Positions 1-8,425 are shown, numbered from the stretch's first letter. The stretch is 46,892 bases of DNA from Rhodospirillales bacterium (GCA_003165335.1 PLTD01000259.1:1-46892); one strand, 5' to 3'. Numbers and translations: made by a program. The notes: generated by a model not told the origin, from the sequence alone.

Positions 1-1
1 G

Positions 2-517
2 ATCACCTGGAAATATCCGAGCTGTATCCTGCAGGGGGACAATTCGGTCGGCGAGTTCTATTCGGTGGCGATCACCAATAACCGCCAGCAGGCCGATACC
101 GGCACCAAAATGATCCATATCGGCAAGAACACGAAGTCGCGGATTATCTCCAAAGGCATCTCCGCCGGCCACGGCCAGAACACCTATCGAGGGCTGGTCC
201 GCGTTCTGCCGCGCGCCGAGGGGGCCCGCAACTATACGCAGTGCGACAGTCTGCTGATCGGCGACGCCAGTGGGGCCCATACGGTTCCCTATATTGAAAG
301 CCGCAATGCTTCAGCGACCATCGAGCATGAGGCGACGACAGCCAAAATTTCTGATGATCAGCTGTTCTATTGCCGCCAGCGGGGGCTTTCGACCGAGGAC
401 GCGGTGGCCCTGATCGTTAATGGCTTCTGCCGCGAAGTGATGCAGAAACTGCCGATGGAATTCGCGGTCGAGGCTCAGAAGCTGATCGGCATCTCGCTCG
501 AAGGGAGCGTCGGATGA
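2..517 (+). CDS. sufB: Fe-S cluster assembly protein SufB, C-terminal part (5' end outside window)
   Basis: SufB is the main scaffold subunit of the cytoplasmic SufBCD complex, on which Fe-S clusters are assembled. The window opens inside the gene. The frame starting at base 2 is open to TGA at 515-517 and encodes the last 171 residues. They carry the typical SufB C-terminal beta-helix and end, including the stretch [16 protein letters not shown] and a closing segment of the type [21 protein letters not shown]. The first ATG visible inside this stretch is not the true start. The stop overlaps the next gene (ATGA at 514-517), so this is the upstream member of a translationally coupled suf operon. 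The identification is secure; only the length is truncated by the window edge. Confidence 0.97.
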   Translation: MTWKYPSCILQGDNSVGEFYSVAITNNRQQADTGTKMIHIGKNTKSRIISKGISAGHGQNTYRGLVRVLPRAEGARNYTQCDSLLIGDASGAHTVPYIESRNASATIEHEATTAKISDDQLFYCRQRGLSTEDAVALIVNGFCREVMQKLPMEFAVEAQKLIGISLEGSVG

Positions 518-771
518 GCGAAGAGGCTTGGTTTCGGCCAAAACGATACGGTTACGGCGCAACGCCAACCAACTGGAAAGGCTGGGCATTCACGTTCGAC
601 ATGGTCGCTCTGTTCGTGGCCATCCGCTTGCTGCTTCTGCCCTCCTATCCAGTTGCTTTCGTCTCGCTTCTCGTCGTTTGGCTGGCAGTACTGCTGGTTG
701 TCGTCAACGGAAAATGCTCGAGCCCTTTACGATGGCGCTGGGGCCAATCCGGCCACGAGGAGAAACGCTGA
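514..771 (+). CDS. Small two-helix membrane protein inside suf operon
   Basis: This is an 85-residue protein whose ATG overlaps the sufB stop and whose TGA overlaps the next ATG (769-773), so it is translationally coupled on both sides. Residues about 28-68 form two closely spaced hydrophobic helices (segments around [13 protein letters not shown] and [16 protein letters not shown]). An aromatic N-terminus precedes them and a basic tail follows. I do not recognise a family. The perfect operon junctions and clean membrane topology argue that it is real. Its position between sufB and sufC is not part of the textbook SUF set. A role in Fe-S assembly cannot be deduced from sequence. Confidence 0.75.
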   Translation: MSEEAWFRPKRYGYGATPTNWKGWAFTFDMVALFVAIRLLLLPSYPVAFVSLLVVWLAVLLVVVNGKCSSPLRWRWGQSGHEEKR

Positions 772-965
772 TGCCGATCATCAGAGTCGAAATGGTGGCG
801 GGCCGCACCCTCGAGCAGAAGCGTGAACTGGTCGAGATGCTGACGCGCGAAACCGCACGTATCGTGGGCTCAAGCCCGGCTTCGATATTCGTCGTGATCG
901 ACGATGTGAAAAAAGAAAACTGGGGCGCCGGCGGCAAGCTGTTGTCCGACACTCATCCGGATTGA
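771..965 (+). CDS. 4-oxalocrotonate tautomerase family protein
   Basis: This 64-residue protein begins Met-Pro-Ile-Ile, leaving Pro as the N-terminal catalytic base after Met removal, as in 4-oxalocrotonate tautomerase-like enzymes. The length matches the family (about 60-70 residues). The motif GSSPASIFVVIDDVKKENWGAGG resembles the conserved second half of these tautomerases. The start has a good ribosome site (AGGAG, 757-763 region) and overlaps the preceding stop as TGATG. sufC begins five bases after the stop. Such enzymes are usually tied to aromatic catabolism, so a copy inside a suf operon is unexpected. The substrate is unknown. The family assignment is firm and the cellular role is open. 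Confidence 0.88.
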   Translation: MPIIRVEMVAGRTLEQKRELVEMLTRETARIVGSSPASIFVVIDDVKKENWGAGGKLLSDTHPD

Positions 966-969
966 AATC

Positions 970-1722
970 ATGCTCTCTATTGAAAATCTGCACGTCTCGG
1001 TCGGCGACCGCGAAATTCTCAAGGGTCTGACGCTTGAGATCCCTGCAGGGGAAGTGCACGCCATAATGGGGCCCAACGGCTCAGGCAAATCGACGCTATC
1101 CTATGTGCTGTCTGGCCGCGAAGGATACGAGATTACGGCCGGGTCCGTGACCTATGACGGCAAGGACTTGCTGGCGATGCAGCCGGAGGAGAGGGCTGCG
1201 GCAGGCATCTTCCTTGCCTTCCAGTATCCGGTTGAGATTCCGGGAGTCCCCAACGCGACTTTCCTTCGCACGGCGGTCAATGCGGTTCGCCGCGGCCGTG
1301 GCGAAAAGGATCTCGACGCCATCCAGTTCATGCGGTTGGTGAAGGACAAGTCGCGCAAGCTCGGCATCACCGACGAGATGATGAAGCGCGCCGTCAATGT
1401 CGGCTTCTCGGGCGGCGAGAAAAAGCGCAACGAGATTTTGCAGATGGCGATGTTGGAGCCGAAACTGGCGATCCTCGACGAAACCGACAGCGGCTTGGAC
1501 ATCGATGCGTTGCGCGTGGTCGCCGACGGCGTCAATATGCTGCGCGACCCGGCGCGCTCAATGCTGGTCATCACCCATTATCAGCGCCTTCTGCAGTATA
1601 TCGTGCCGGATCGGGTACATGTGCTGGCGCACGGGCTGATCCGTCGTTCGGGCGGTCCAGAGTTGGCGCATGAATTGGAACAGACCGGCTATGCCGAGTT
1701 TGCCGACGGGAAGGCCGCATGA
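970..1722 (+). CDS. sufC: Fe-S cluster assembly ATPase SufC
   Basis: SufC is the ABC-type ATPase that drives conformational change in the SufBCD scaffold. The 250-residue product has Walker A GPNGSGKST (about residues 35-43), a Q-loop in FQYPVEIPGV, the SufC-type signature FSGGEKKRNE (about residues 148-157), Walker B with the catalytic Glu in LAILDETDSGLD, and an H-loop in VITHYQRLL. Length and motifs are those of functional SufC. It lies between the tautomerase-like gene and sufD. Its TGA overlaps the sufD ATG (1719-1722), which implies coupled translation. It is cytoplasmic. Confidence 0.98.
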   Translation: MLSIENLHVSVGDREILKGLTLEIPAGEVHAIMGPNGSGKSTLSYVLSGREGYEITAGSVTYDGKDLLAMQPEERAAAGIFLAFQYPVEIPGVPNATFLRTAVNAVRRGRGEKDLDAIQFMRLVKDKSRKLGITDEMMKRAVNVGFSGGEKKRNEILQMAMLEPKLAILDETDSGLDIDALRVVADGVNMLRDPARSMLVITHYQRLLQYIVPDRVHVLAHGLIRRSGGPELAHELEQTGYAEFADGKAA

Positions 1723-2975
1723 GCACCCTCGTCGAAAATCAACCGGCGTGGCTTTCGCGGCTGCGCGAAGAGGGCGCGGCGCGGTTCGGTCAGACCGGGT
1801 TGCCGACTCAACGGCAGGAAGCCTGGAAATATACCGGCCTCAACAGGCTTAAGGCATTCGGATTCGAGCCGGCGCCGGCCGGCGCGGCATCGGGGGAAGT
1901 GCCGGCCGCTCTGGTCGAAGGCACACAGCATCGGCTGGTGTTCGTCGACGGCCGGCTGGATGCCGCCACGATCGGGACTTTGCCCAAAGGCGTTATCCTG
2001 AAAGGCTTGGCGGATGTGCTGCGAAATCAGCCCGACATTGCCGAACCTTTGCTGGGCAAGCTTGCCAAGACCGGGGACCGCCCGATGGCAGCTCTCAACG
2101 CCGCCTGGTTCGAAGACGGGCTGGTACTGATCGTGCCGCGCGGCGTGACTATCGAGGGTCCGATTGAGGTCACATTCATTTCGGGTGATGCGACAGCCGC
2201 ATGCCATCCGCGGCTGATCGTCAGCCTGGGCGACCATGCCAATGCGCTTTTGATCGAGCGCCATCTGGGCGGAGCAGCCGGAGGTTTTGCCAATCAGGTC
2301 GCTGAAATCGAACTGGGCGCTGGCGCCCAGTTTCGTCACTATATTCTGCATGCCGAACCGAGTGTCTCGACTGCGGTCGAGACGGTTTCGACCAGGGTCG
2401 GCCGTGATGCGGCCTATCGCAGTTTTGCTCTGACTGCCGGCGGGGGTCTGGTCCGCCGTGAGGTCGAAGTGGCGTTATGCGAGACCGGTGCGGCTGCCCA
2501 AATCGACGGGGCCTATCTGGTCGATGGCGAGCGCCATAGCGATGCGACTATCCTGATCGACCATCAGGCACAGCATTGCGCGTCGCGCCAAACCCAAAAG
2601 GGCGTGATCGACGACGACGGCCGCGCCGTCTTTCAGGGCAAAATCCTGGTGCGGCCGCACGCGCAAAAGGCCGATGGTTATCAACTCAGCCAGACCCTAC
2701 TGCTGTCGCCGCAGGCGGAGATCGATGTAAAGCCCGAGCTTGAAATTCACGCTGACGACGTCAAATGCAGCCACGGTGCAACCGTCGGCAGGTTGGACGC
2801 GGATGCGCTTTTCTTTTTGCGCGCGCGCGGCATACCCGAGGCGGAAGCGCGGGGCCTGCTGATCCAGGGATTCATCGGCGGCGCGTTGGACGAGATCGAC
2901 CGGCCCGCAGTGCGCGAGGCCTTCGGCAAAACCGCTGCGGATTGGTTGCAGAGACGGTCGGAGAGCAGATCATGA
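1719..2975 (+). CDS. sufD: Fe-S cluster assembly protein SufD
   Basis: SufD pairs with SufB in the SufBC2D scaffold and is needed for iron entry. The 418-residue protein has the variable helical N-terminus (segment RQEAWKYTGLNRLKAF near residue 31) and the conserved beta-helix. It ends with the family hallmark of the type DDVKCSHGATVGRLD followed by FFLRARGIPEAEARGLLIQGF (about residues 347-391). The conserved Cys and His in KCSHGAT are present. It overlaps sufC upstream and sufS downstream (ATGA at 2972-2975). Nothing is broken or unusual. Confidence 0.97.
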   Translation: MSTLVENQPAWLSRLREEGAARFGQTGLPTQRQEAWKYTGLNRLKAFGFEPAPAGAASGEVPAALVEGTQHRLVFVDGRLDAATIGTLPKGVILKGLADVLRNQPDIAEPLLGKLAKTGDRPMAALNAAWFEDGLVLIVPRGVTIEGPIEVTFISGDATAACHPRLIVSLGDHANALLIERHLGGAAGGFANQVAEIELGAGAQFRHYILHAEPSVSTAVETVSTRVGRDAAYRSFALTAGGGLVRREVEVALCETGAAAQIDGAYLVDGERHSDATILIDHQAQHCASRQTQKGVIDDDGRAVFQGKILVRPHAQKADGYQLSQTLLLSPQAEIDVKPELEIHADDVKCSHGATVGRLDADALFFLRARGIPEAEARGLLIQGFIGGALDEIDRPAVREAFGKTAADWLQRRSESRS

Positions 2976-4240
2976 CATTGGCGACGATCGATCCCATTCA
3001 TCGGGCACGCCGCACCAACGGTTTCGATGTCGAACGCGTGCGGGAGGATTTTCCGATCCTCGCGCGCAAAGTGCACGGCAAGCCTCTGGTCTATCTCGAC
3101 AGCGCTGCGTCGGCCCAAAAGCCGCGCGCAGTGATCGATGCCATGTCGCGCTTCTATGAGGAAGATTATGCCAACATCCATCGCGGCGTGCATTTCCTCA
3201 GTCAACGCGCGACCGACGCCTTTGAGGCCGCGCGGGCGAAGGTCGCCCGGTTTCTGAATGCCGCCAAGGCGGACGAAATCATCTTTACCCGCAATGCGAC
3301 CGAATCGATCAATCTGGTGGCGCAAAGCTGGGGCCGCAAAAACCTCGGCCCGGGCGACGAAATCGTTCTGACCGAGCTTGAGCACCACGCCAATATCGTG
3401 CCATGGCAGATGCTGCGTGCTGAAAAGGGTTTCGAGATCAAGGTCGCGCCGATCGACGATACGGGTCAGATCCGGCTCGATGCGATGGCCAAGCTGATCG
3501 GGCCGCGCACCCGCCTCGTGGCCGTATCCCATATGTCCAATGCACTGGGGACGATTCTTCCCGTGCGCGAGATCGTTCGGATGGCGCATGCGAATGACGC
3601 CCTGGTTCTGATCGACGGCTGCCAGGCCGCTGTGCATAAGCAAATCGACGTTCAAGCTCTGGACGCGGATTTTTATGCCTTTTCAGCCCATAAGCTATAC
3701 GGGCCGACCGGCATCGGTGTGCTGTACGGAAAATATGCGTTGCTCGATGCCATGCCACCCTATCAGGGCGGCGGCGACATGATCGACCGCGTGACCTTCG
3801 CACGGACGACATTCAAGGAACCGCCGCACCGTTTTGAGGCCGGAACGCCGGCGATAACCGAAGCGATCGGGCTGGCGGCGGCAATCGACTATTTGGCCGA
3901 ACTCGGCCCCAGCCTTGTCGCCGATCACGAAGACGATGTGCTGGCCTATGCGACGGAAAAGCTAACTGCAATCGACGGGCTGACCATTCATGGGACTGCG
4001 GCCGAGAAGGGGGCGATTCTGTCCTTCACGATCGCGGGCGCTCATGCACATGACGTGGCGACTATTCTAGATCAGCAGGGTGTCGCGGTACGCGCCGGTC
4101 ATCATTGCGCCCATCCCCTGATGGACCGTCTGGGTGTCACCGCGACGGCGCGGGCATCATTCGCTCTCTATTCGACCCGGGCCGAAGCCGATGCGCTGGC
4201 GGATGCAATCGGCACGGTTAAGCGGATTTTCAAATTATGA
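2972..4240 (+). CDS. sufS: Cysteine desulfurase SufS (group II)
   Basis: SufS is the PLP-dependent enzyme that takes sulfur from cysteine and passes it as persulfide to SufU. The start chosen is the ATG overlapping the sufD stop, which gives 422 residues, a normal SufS length. Visible motifs are LDSAASAQKP near the N-terminus, the PLP-contact HHANIVPW segment, the DGCQAAVHK segment, the Schiff-base lysine in FSAHKLYGPTG (about residue 235), and the active-site Cys in RAGHHCAHPLM (about residue 377). A longer in-frame extension upstream lies inside sufD and is not used. The gene is coupled to sufU by an ATGA overlap. Confidence 0.98.
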   Translation: MTLATIDPIHRARRTNGFDVERVREDFPILARKVHGKPLVYLDSAASAQKPRAVIDAMSRFYEEDYANIHRGVHFLSQRATDAFEAARAKVARFLNAAKADEIIFTRNATESINLVAQSWGRKNLGPGDEIVLTELEHHANIVPWQMLRAEKGFEIKVAPIDDTGQIRLDAMAKLIGPRTRLVAVSHMSNALGTILPVREIVRMAHANDALVLIDGCQAAVHKQIDVQALDADFYAFSAHKLYGPTGIGVLYGKYALLDAMPPYQGGGDMIDRVTFARTTFKEPPHRFEAGTPAITEAIGLAAAIDYLAELGPSLVADHEDDVLAYATEKLTAIDGLTIHGTAAEKGAILSFTIAGAHAHDVATILDQQGVAVRAGHHCAHPLMDRLGVTATARASFALYSTRAEADALADAIGTVKRIFKL

Positions 4241-4704
4241 GCGACCTTCGCGATCTTTATCAGGAAGTAATCCTGGACCACGGCAAAGCGCCGCGGAATT
4301 TCGGCCATCCTGCCGGTGCCAACCGCACCGCCCACGGTCACAATGCGATGTGCGGTGACACGATCGACGTGTTCCTGACAGTCGACGACGAAGGCCGGAT
4401 TGCCGACGCCGCATTTCAGGGGCAGGGCTGCGCCATCTCGGTCGCTTCGGCGTCGATGATGACCGAGATGCTAAAGGGCAAGACTCAGGCGGATGCGCAT
4501 CATCTGTTCGAGACGATGCATGCCTTGTGCACGGGCCACGAAGACGAGGCCGATCTGGCCGATTTGGATGAGGATACGGCCGATCGCATGCAGATTCTGG
4601 CCGGCGTCAAGCAGTATCCGATGCGGGTGAAATGCGCGACGCTGGCCTGGCACACGATGGACAAGGCGATGAACGATAAGGCGAAAGAGGATCTTTCGGT
4701 ATGA
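4237..4704 (+). CDS. sufU: SufU-type sulfur acceptor / Fe-S assembly protein
   Basis: This 155-residue IscU-fold protein accepts persulfide sulfur from SufS. The zinc or cluster ligands of the SufU family are visible: Cys and Asp in AMCGDTIDVF, Cys in GQGCAIS, and Cys in VKCATLAW. The insertion between the second and third Cys that separates SufU from IscU is present. It sits directly after sufS with overlapping stop and start codons, the classical SufS-SufU pairing. No SufE gene is seen nearby, which fits SufU acting as the partner. Confidence 0.95.
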   Translation: MSDLRDLYQEVILDHGKAPRNFGHPAGANRTAHGHNAMCGDTIDVFLTVDDEGRIADAAFQGQGCAISVASASMMTEMLKGKTQADAHHLFETMHALCTGHEDEADLADLDEDTADRMQILAGVKQYPMRVKCATLAWHTMDKAMNDKAKEDLSV

Positions 4705-5087
4705 ACAGCATCGAAATGACGACGCCGGACGATGCCGGGATCGATATGGAAGCCGAGCCGCCTTCGATCGAGGCACCTGTCGGACATCCGCTACTGCCGG
4801 GGATAGTGACCGCGTTGAAAAGCGTATTTGATCCGGAAATCCCGGTGAATATCTATGAACTCGGTCTTATCTATAAGATCGACATTGATCCCGAGAACAA
4901 TGTCGCGGTGAAGATGACCCTGACCGCCCCGGGCTGCCCGGTCGCCGGCGAGATGCCGGAGCAGGTACGAGAGGCGGTAGCCGGCGTCGAAGGACTGGGC
5001 GACGTCGATGTCGAATTGGTCTGGGAACCGGGATGGAACCCGAGCCTGATGGCCGAGACGGCAAAGCTTCAACTCGGCATGTTTTAG
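4701..5087 (+). CDS. sufT: SufT / MIP18 (DUF59) family Fe-S maturation factor
   Basis: This 128-residue protein has a short acidic N-terminal extension and then a DUF59 domain. Key segments are VFDPEIPVNIYELGLIYKI and MTLTAPGCPVAGEMPEQV, which includes the conserved Cys, followed by a VELVWEPGWNPSLM tail. SufT proteins help deliver Fe-S clusters to targets. The gene overlaps sufU (ATGA, 4701-4704) and is followed by sufA after 11 bases. Length and motifs match the SUF-associated subfamily. Confidence 0.95.
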   Translation: MNSIEMTTPDDAGIDMEAEPPSIEAPVGHPLLPGIVTALKSVFDPEIPVNIYELGLIYKIDIDPENNVAVKMTLTAPGCPVAGEMPEQVREAVAGVEGLGDVDVELVWEPGWNPSLMAETAKLQLGMF

Positions 5088-5098
5088 GAGCGATCGCG

Positions 5099-5458
5099 AT
5101 GGGTATGCAGCTTCCGAAAGCGATGACTTTGACGGATTCCGCCGCCGAGCGTGTCCGGACCTTGGTAACCAAAGGCCAGGAATCCGGCAGCGAAGAGCAG
5201 ATACTGGGCTTGCGCGTTGGCGTAAAATCGCGCGGCTGCTCGGGCCTTAGCTATTTTGTCGAATATGCCAAGGAACGCAAAAAGTTCGAGGAGATGGTCG
5301 AGGATAAGGGTGTCAAAATATTTATCGACCCGGCCGCGACCATGTTCCTGCTGGGTAGCGAGATGGATTATGTCGAGGATGCCCTGCAATCGGGATTCGT
5401 CTTCAAGAATCCGAATGAGAAAAGCCGCTGCGGCTGCGGCGAAAGCTTCAACGTCTAG
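5099..5458 (+). CDS. sufA: A-type Fe-S carrier protein SufA/IscA
   Basis: This A-type carrier receives Fe-S clusters from the SUF scaffold and passes them to apoproteins. The ATG at 5099 is preceded by AGGAG (5086-5090) and gives 119 residues. A longer in-frame extension overlapping sufT is unlikely. The three conserved Cys are present: one in KSRGCSGLSY and two in the C-terminal SRCGCGESF. This is the last gene of the suf operon. It faces dusA tail to tail across only 18 bases. Confidence 0.96.
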   Translation: MGMQLPKAMTLTDSAAERVRTLVTKGQESGSEEQILGLRVGVKSRGCSGLSYFVEYAKERKKFEEMVEDKGVKIFIDPAATMFLLGSEMDYVEDALQSGFVFKNPNEKSRCGCGESFNV

Positions 5459-5476
5459 AAAGTTCGGGGCGGCGGC

Positions 5477-6481
5477 TTAGGCCGCTTGCGCATCGAATTG
5501 GCGCGGCACGGCCATGGCGGCCTGCCGCACAAGCTCAGGGCCGGATCCCGGGCGGTGAGCATCTTCCGACAAGATGCGCCGCCAGCGTCGGGCACCCGGC
5601 AGCCCCTGAAACAATCCCAGCATATGGCGCGTAATCGCCTTCAGCGGCGCGCCTTGCTTCAGGCGCTCTTCGATGAAGGGCAGCATCCGCTCGACCACGT
5701 CATGGCGCGACGGCAGGGGCGCGCCGGTCAGCGCCGAATCGATTTCCGCCAAGCGATAGGGGTCCTGGTAGGCGGTGCGGCCGAGCATGACACCATCGAC
5801 ATGGGCTAGGTGATTTTCCACGTCGGTTATGGACGAAATGCCGCCATTCAGGATGATGGTCAGATCCGGAAAGTCGGTTTTCAGGCGATAGCCGAATTCG
5901 TGGCGTAGCGGCGGAACCTCACGGTTTTCCTTTGGCGACAGCCCGTCCAGCACGGCGGTGCGGGCGTGCAGCACAATCGACGATGCGCCGCTTTGAGTTA
6001 TTTGCTGCACGAAATCAGCGAGATAACTGTATTCGTCGCGCGCGCCCAAGGGTGCAGGTTCGATTCCGATTCGGCATTTTACGGTAACGGGCGTTCCTTC
6101 AGCCCCCTCCACCATTGCCGCGACCAGTTCCGCTACGTGGTTGGGGTCGGCCATTAGGCACGCGCCGAACCGGCCCGACTGAACGCGGTCGCTGGGGCAG
6201 CCGCAATTGAGGTTGATCGCATCGTAACCCCAGCGCGCCCCCCACCTTGAGGCCTGCGCCAAATCTGCGGCGTCGCTGCCGCCAAGCTGAAGCACGACCG
6301 GGTGTTCCGACGGGTCGAAGTCGAGAAAGCGGCTGCGATCCCCATGCAGGATTGCGCCCGTGGTGACCATCTCAGTGTAAAGAACCGAATTGGGACTGAG
6401 CAGCCGCAGGAAGTGCCGGCAGTGCCGGTCCGTCCAGTCCATCATCGGGGCGACAGCGAGTATGTTCTGTTGCAAATTCAT
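5477..6481 (-). CDS. dusA: tRNA-dihydrouridine(20/20a) synthase DusA
   Basis: DusA is an FMN enzyme that reduces uridine in the D-loop of tRNA. The 334-residue reading from ATG at 6479-6481 matches the normal length. A 19-residue upstream extension is not supported. Motifs are VAPMMDWTDRHCR at the N-terminus, LNCGCPSDRVQSGRFGACLM with the catalytic Cys, VTVKCRIG, and NGGISS with the phosphate-binding glycines. The 5' end of dusA is a known integration hotspot for a family of tyrosine recombinases. A decayed integrase lies 114 bases upstream of this start, in divergent orientation. Confidence 0.97.
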   Translation of the reverse strand: MNLQQNILAVAPMMDWTDRHCRHFLRLLSPNSVLYTEMVTTGAILHGDRSRFLDFDPSEHPVVLQLGGSDAADLAQASRWGARWGYDAINLNCGCPSDRVQSGRFGACLMADPNHVAELVAAMVEGAEGTPVTVKCRIGIEPAPLGARDEYSYLADFVQQITQSGASSIVLHARTAVLDGLSPKENREVPPLRHEFGYRLKTDFPDLTIILNGGISSITDVENHLAHVDGVMLGRTAYQDPYRLAEIDSALTGAPLPSRHDVVERMLPFIEERLKQGAPLKAITRHMLGLFQGLPGARRWRRILSEDAHRPGSGPELVRQAAMAVPRQFDAQAA

Positions 6482-6594
6482 ATAGTTATGCAGTCGTATC
6501 GATGTTCTAATCGTGGATGTGTGCACGCTCGCGCGCACTCTTTTACGCGCTATTTAGTTTTATTTCGATCTCTCGGTGCACACAGAGCGCACAC

Positions 6595-6876
6595 GTGGCG
6601 ACGAATCCTAAACTTGCATCTGGAAATTGGTGTTTCCAGGTCGGGCGCAAGGGCCAGTATGTCAGCGAGGCCTTTCGGAGACAAAAGGATGGCGAGGAAT
6701 GGGCTTTCGACATCGAGCGAAGGATCGATCGGGGAGCGCAGATTGTAGTTTGAGCCAAGAAGGATCCGCTGACGGTTGGAGACTTGATCGATCTGCACGT
6801 GGCGGACATGATTGAGGTCGGCAAGCCGCCCGTTCGGTCTAGTCGTTCACTCTTGAAACGCTCAAAGCGAGCCTAG
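6595..6876 (+). pseudogene. Remnant of a site-specific integrase (N-terminal arm)
   Basis: From a GTG at 6595 the frame reads VATNPKLASGNWCFQVGRKG and continues through AFRRQKDGEEWAFDIERRID. This strongly resembles the N-terminal arm-binding part of alphaproteobacterial tyrosine integrases. A TGA at 6751-6753 interrupts it. The same frame then continues with LTVGDLIDLHVADMIEVGKP, the next conserved part of that domain, until TAG at 6874-6876. No catalytic domain follows, so the gene is truncated as well as interrupted. Its location just upstream of dusA suggests it once catalysed insertion there. The family call is from remembered sequence similarity, not a search. Confidence 0.7.
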
Positions 6877-7067
6877 GAAAAGTAAAGATCGCTGCGCCCC
6901 CCGCCAGAAGCTAATCAAGAAGATCATTCGGTATCGTCGGTTCCTTGCGTCGTGACCTAATAGGACTCCTTCTCTCCAATTATGCCAGACCACACACGAA
7001 ATTACTGACAGACCCCGTCCCAGGCGTCGGAGGCTGCATCGCTCCCTCCGGGCTTCCGCGCTCCTAA

Positions 7068-7427
7068 TCAGTTCCCCTTAGCCAGCGCGGCGCGGACGAA
7101 TTCGGGATCCTTCGCGATCAACTCCAACAACGCGGCTGCCGGTCCTGATGGCACGCGCCGCCCCTGCTCCATATCCCGCACCGCGCCTACGCTGAACCGG
7201 TAGGCGCGAGCGAACTCCGCTTGCGTCATATCCAGCCGCCTGCGCAGGCTCGCGACATCAACGGCCATTGCTCGGCGGCGCAACCGATCCGTCATGTCGG
7301 GCGCGACATCCGCGTCGGCCGCTATGTGCCGTGCGATTTCCTCATCTGTCGCCGCATCGGACTTAGACCAATCGTGACTCTTCAGCGCCTTTTGTGCTTC
7401 AGCCAGGGTGACTTTCACGGTAGGCAT
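7068..7427 (-). CDS. HTH (XRE-like) antitoxin of a BrnT-type module
   Basis: The 119-residue protein has a helix-turn-helix near residues 73-100 (LDMTQAEFARAYRFSVGAVRDMEQGRR) and a charged N-terminus. The ATG at 7425-7427 is preceded by an AGGAGAGAGAG ribosome site. A longer upstream reading lacks one. It overlaps the 3' end of the brnT-like reading frame by 29 bases, the usual arrangement when the toxin precedes its HTH antitoxin. It probably bound its own promoter and neutralised the toxin. It looks intact while the toxin gene is broken. Confidence 0.85.
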   Translation of the reverse strand: MPTVKVTLAEAQKALKSHDWSKSDAATDEEIARHIAADADVAPDMTDRLRRRAMAVDVASLRRRLDMTQAEFARAYRFSVGAVRDMEQGRRVPSGPAAALLELIAKDPEFVRAALAKGN

Positions 7428-7674
7428 CACTCTCTCTCCTATTTGCCCGGCGCAGCGAAATGATTCGGAAGCCATCGCCGCGCATCGTGTAAACACAAAC
7501 ATGTACGCGCACAGCAATCTCGCCAGTGGCGATCATGCGGATTTCGCCATATTCGCGACGGTCATCGATTTCCAACTCGTGTGGCGCTGACAACAGGATT
7601 GCGGCAAAGGCAAACGGTATGCCCCGTTCGGCAATGTTGGCGGCGTCTCACGCGGCGTCGAACTCGATTTCCAT
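7399..7674 (-). pseudogene. brnT: BrnT-family toxin gene with internal stop
   Basis: Read from ATG at 7672-7674 on the minus strand, the product begins MEIEFDAA and hits TGA (7648-7650) at codon 9. In the same frame the BrnT body resumes: NIAERGIPFAFAAILL, then DDRREYGEIRMIATG, VHVCVYTMRGDGFRIIS, and the closing LRRANRRESDAY. BrnT proteins are RelE-like ribonucleases of about 90 residues. The reading here is full length apart from the stop codon. Downstream initiation at a rare start could produce a fragment lacking the N-terminal strand. Inactive toxin is the simplest interpretation. Confidence 0.75.
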
Positions 7675-8146
7675 ATCCGGATAGTACGGCAAAGCCGTAT
7701 CGCCCAGAAGAGGAAAATTGCGGCATTGCCGTAGTTAATTGGTGAGGAGGCAGGATTGGGAGTAATGGGTGACATTGCGCGCTCCAAAGGCGTTGTTTGT
7801 CATCTCATCACATTATCGCGACCAAAAAGATGCGAGGGATTTTGAGGCAGAGCGAGCTACGACGCGCACGCTTGTGTGCAAATTGAGAAGATTGCTTGCC
7901 CCGATATGACCGCGCGAATACGCCGCCCAAAGCCCCGCTCATCACGACGTGAAACGAGCAGTTTAGGCGACACCGCTCAAATACCGCTTATAGCGAAAAA
8001 ATCGCTCTACTGCGGCCAATTGCAAATGGATATCGGATATTTGCGGCCGTGGTCGTTCACGCTGCTGCCGTATGTGATCCAGAGCCTCGGTTCGAAGCCG
8101 ATTCACAGATATGACCTAATCAATCGGCTTATCGACGGGTTGCTTT
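7675..8146. other. Intergenic stretch with no recognisable gene
   Basis: Open frames here (for example plus-strand 7876-8196) give basic, low-complexity-like translations with no motif I recognise, and no good ribosome site. The region sits between the broken toxin module and a decayed ATPase fragment, so it is probably old mobile-element debris. Confidence 0.4.
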
Positions 8147-8392
8147 TCAGAACGGCCAGAACGCCGATAGCGGAATTCCGAATATTCTGTCGCTGAAACT
8201 GAGCACGTCATTTCCCAAGTAGAAGACGATTCCTGTCACCTCCCAGGATTTGCCCGGTCCTTCGCTTTTGAACCAGCGGAGGTTCTTTAGATCGCCGCCG
8301 TTGAGGCTTACCGCCGCCTTGATTTCGATCGCGATTAGCGTCCGACCGGATCTGCGCCAGGAGTGGCCCGCGGCGGTTTTTTCAGGGTAACT
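8147..8392 (-). pseudogene. C-terminal remnant of a DUF4143-type AAA ATPase
   Basis: The minus frame ending at TGA 8147-8149 reads back to about 8392. It contains EKTAAGHSWRRSGRTLIAIE, then IKAAVSLNGGDLKNLRWF, and a tail VTGIVFYLGNDVLSF followed by IFGIPLSAFW. This is the pattern of the C-terminal nuclease-like end of DUF4143 ATPases (YRT-G-EID, then IEIK, then VVLY-G, then LPISALW). The ATPase portion is absent: the sequence upstream is an IS6-family transposase reading the other way. The fragment is too short to function. Recognition is by pattern, so confidence is moderate. Confidence 0.6.
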
Positions 8393-8425
8393 CGGCGGGG
8401 CCGGAGTACCTTGTTAAAATGATCG

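Noticed and set aside
2747-3655. 302-residue minus-strand open frame across sufD/sufS
   Set aside because: It lies opposite two certain SUF genes, has no recognisable motif, and is explained by codon bias on the other strand.
1-5458. Functional link between the SUF operon and the organosulfur island
   Set aside because: Both concern sulfur, but dusA and mobile-element debris separate them and no island-type promoter element was seen at suf genes. SUF takes sulfur from cysteine, so proximity alone is not evidence.
8080-8110. GGTTCGAAGCC resembling a tRNA T-loop
   Set aside because: Only a three-base stem forms around it. No acceptor or anticodon arm can be folded nearby.
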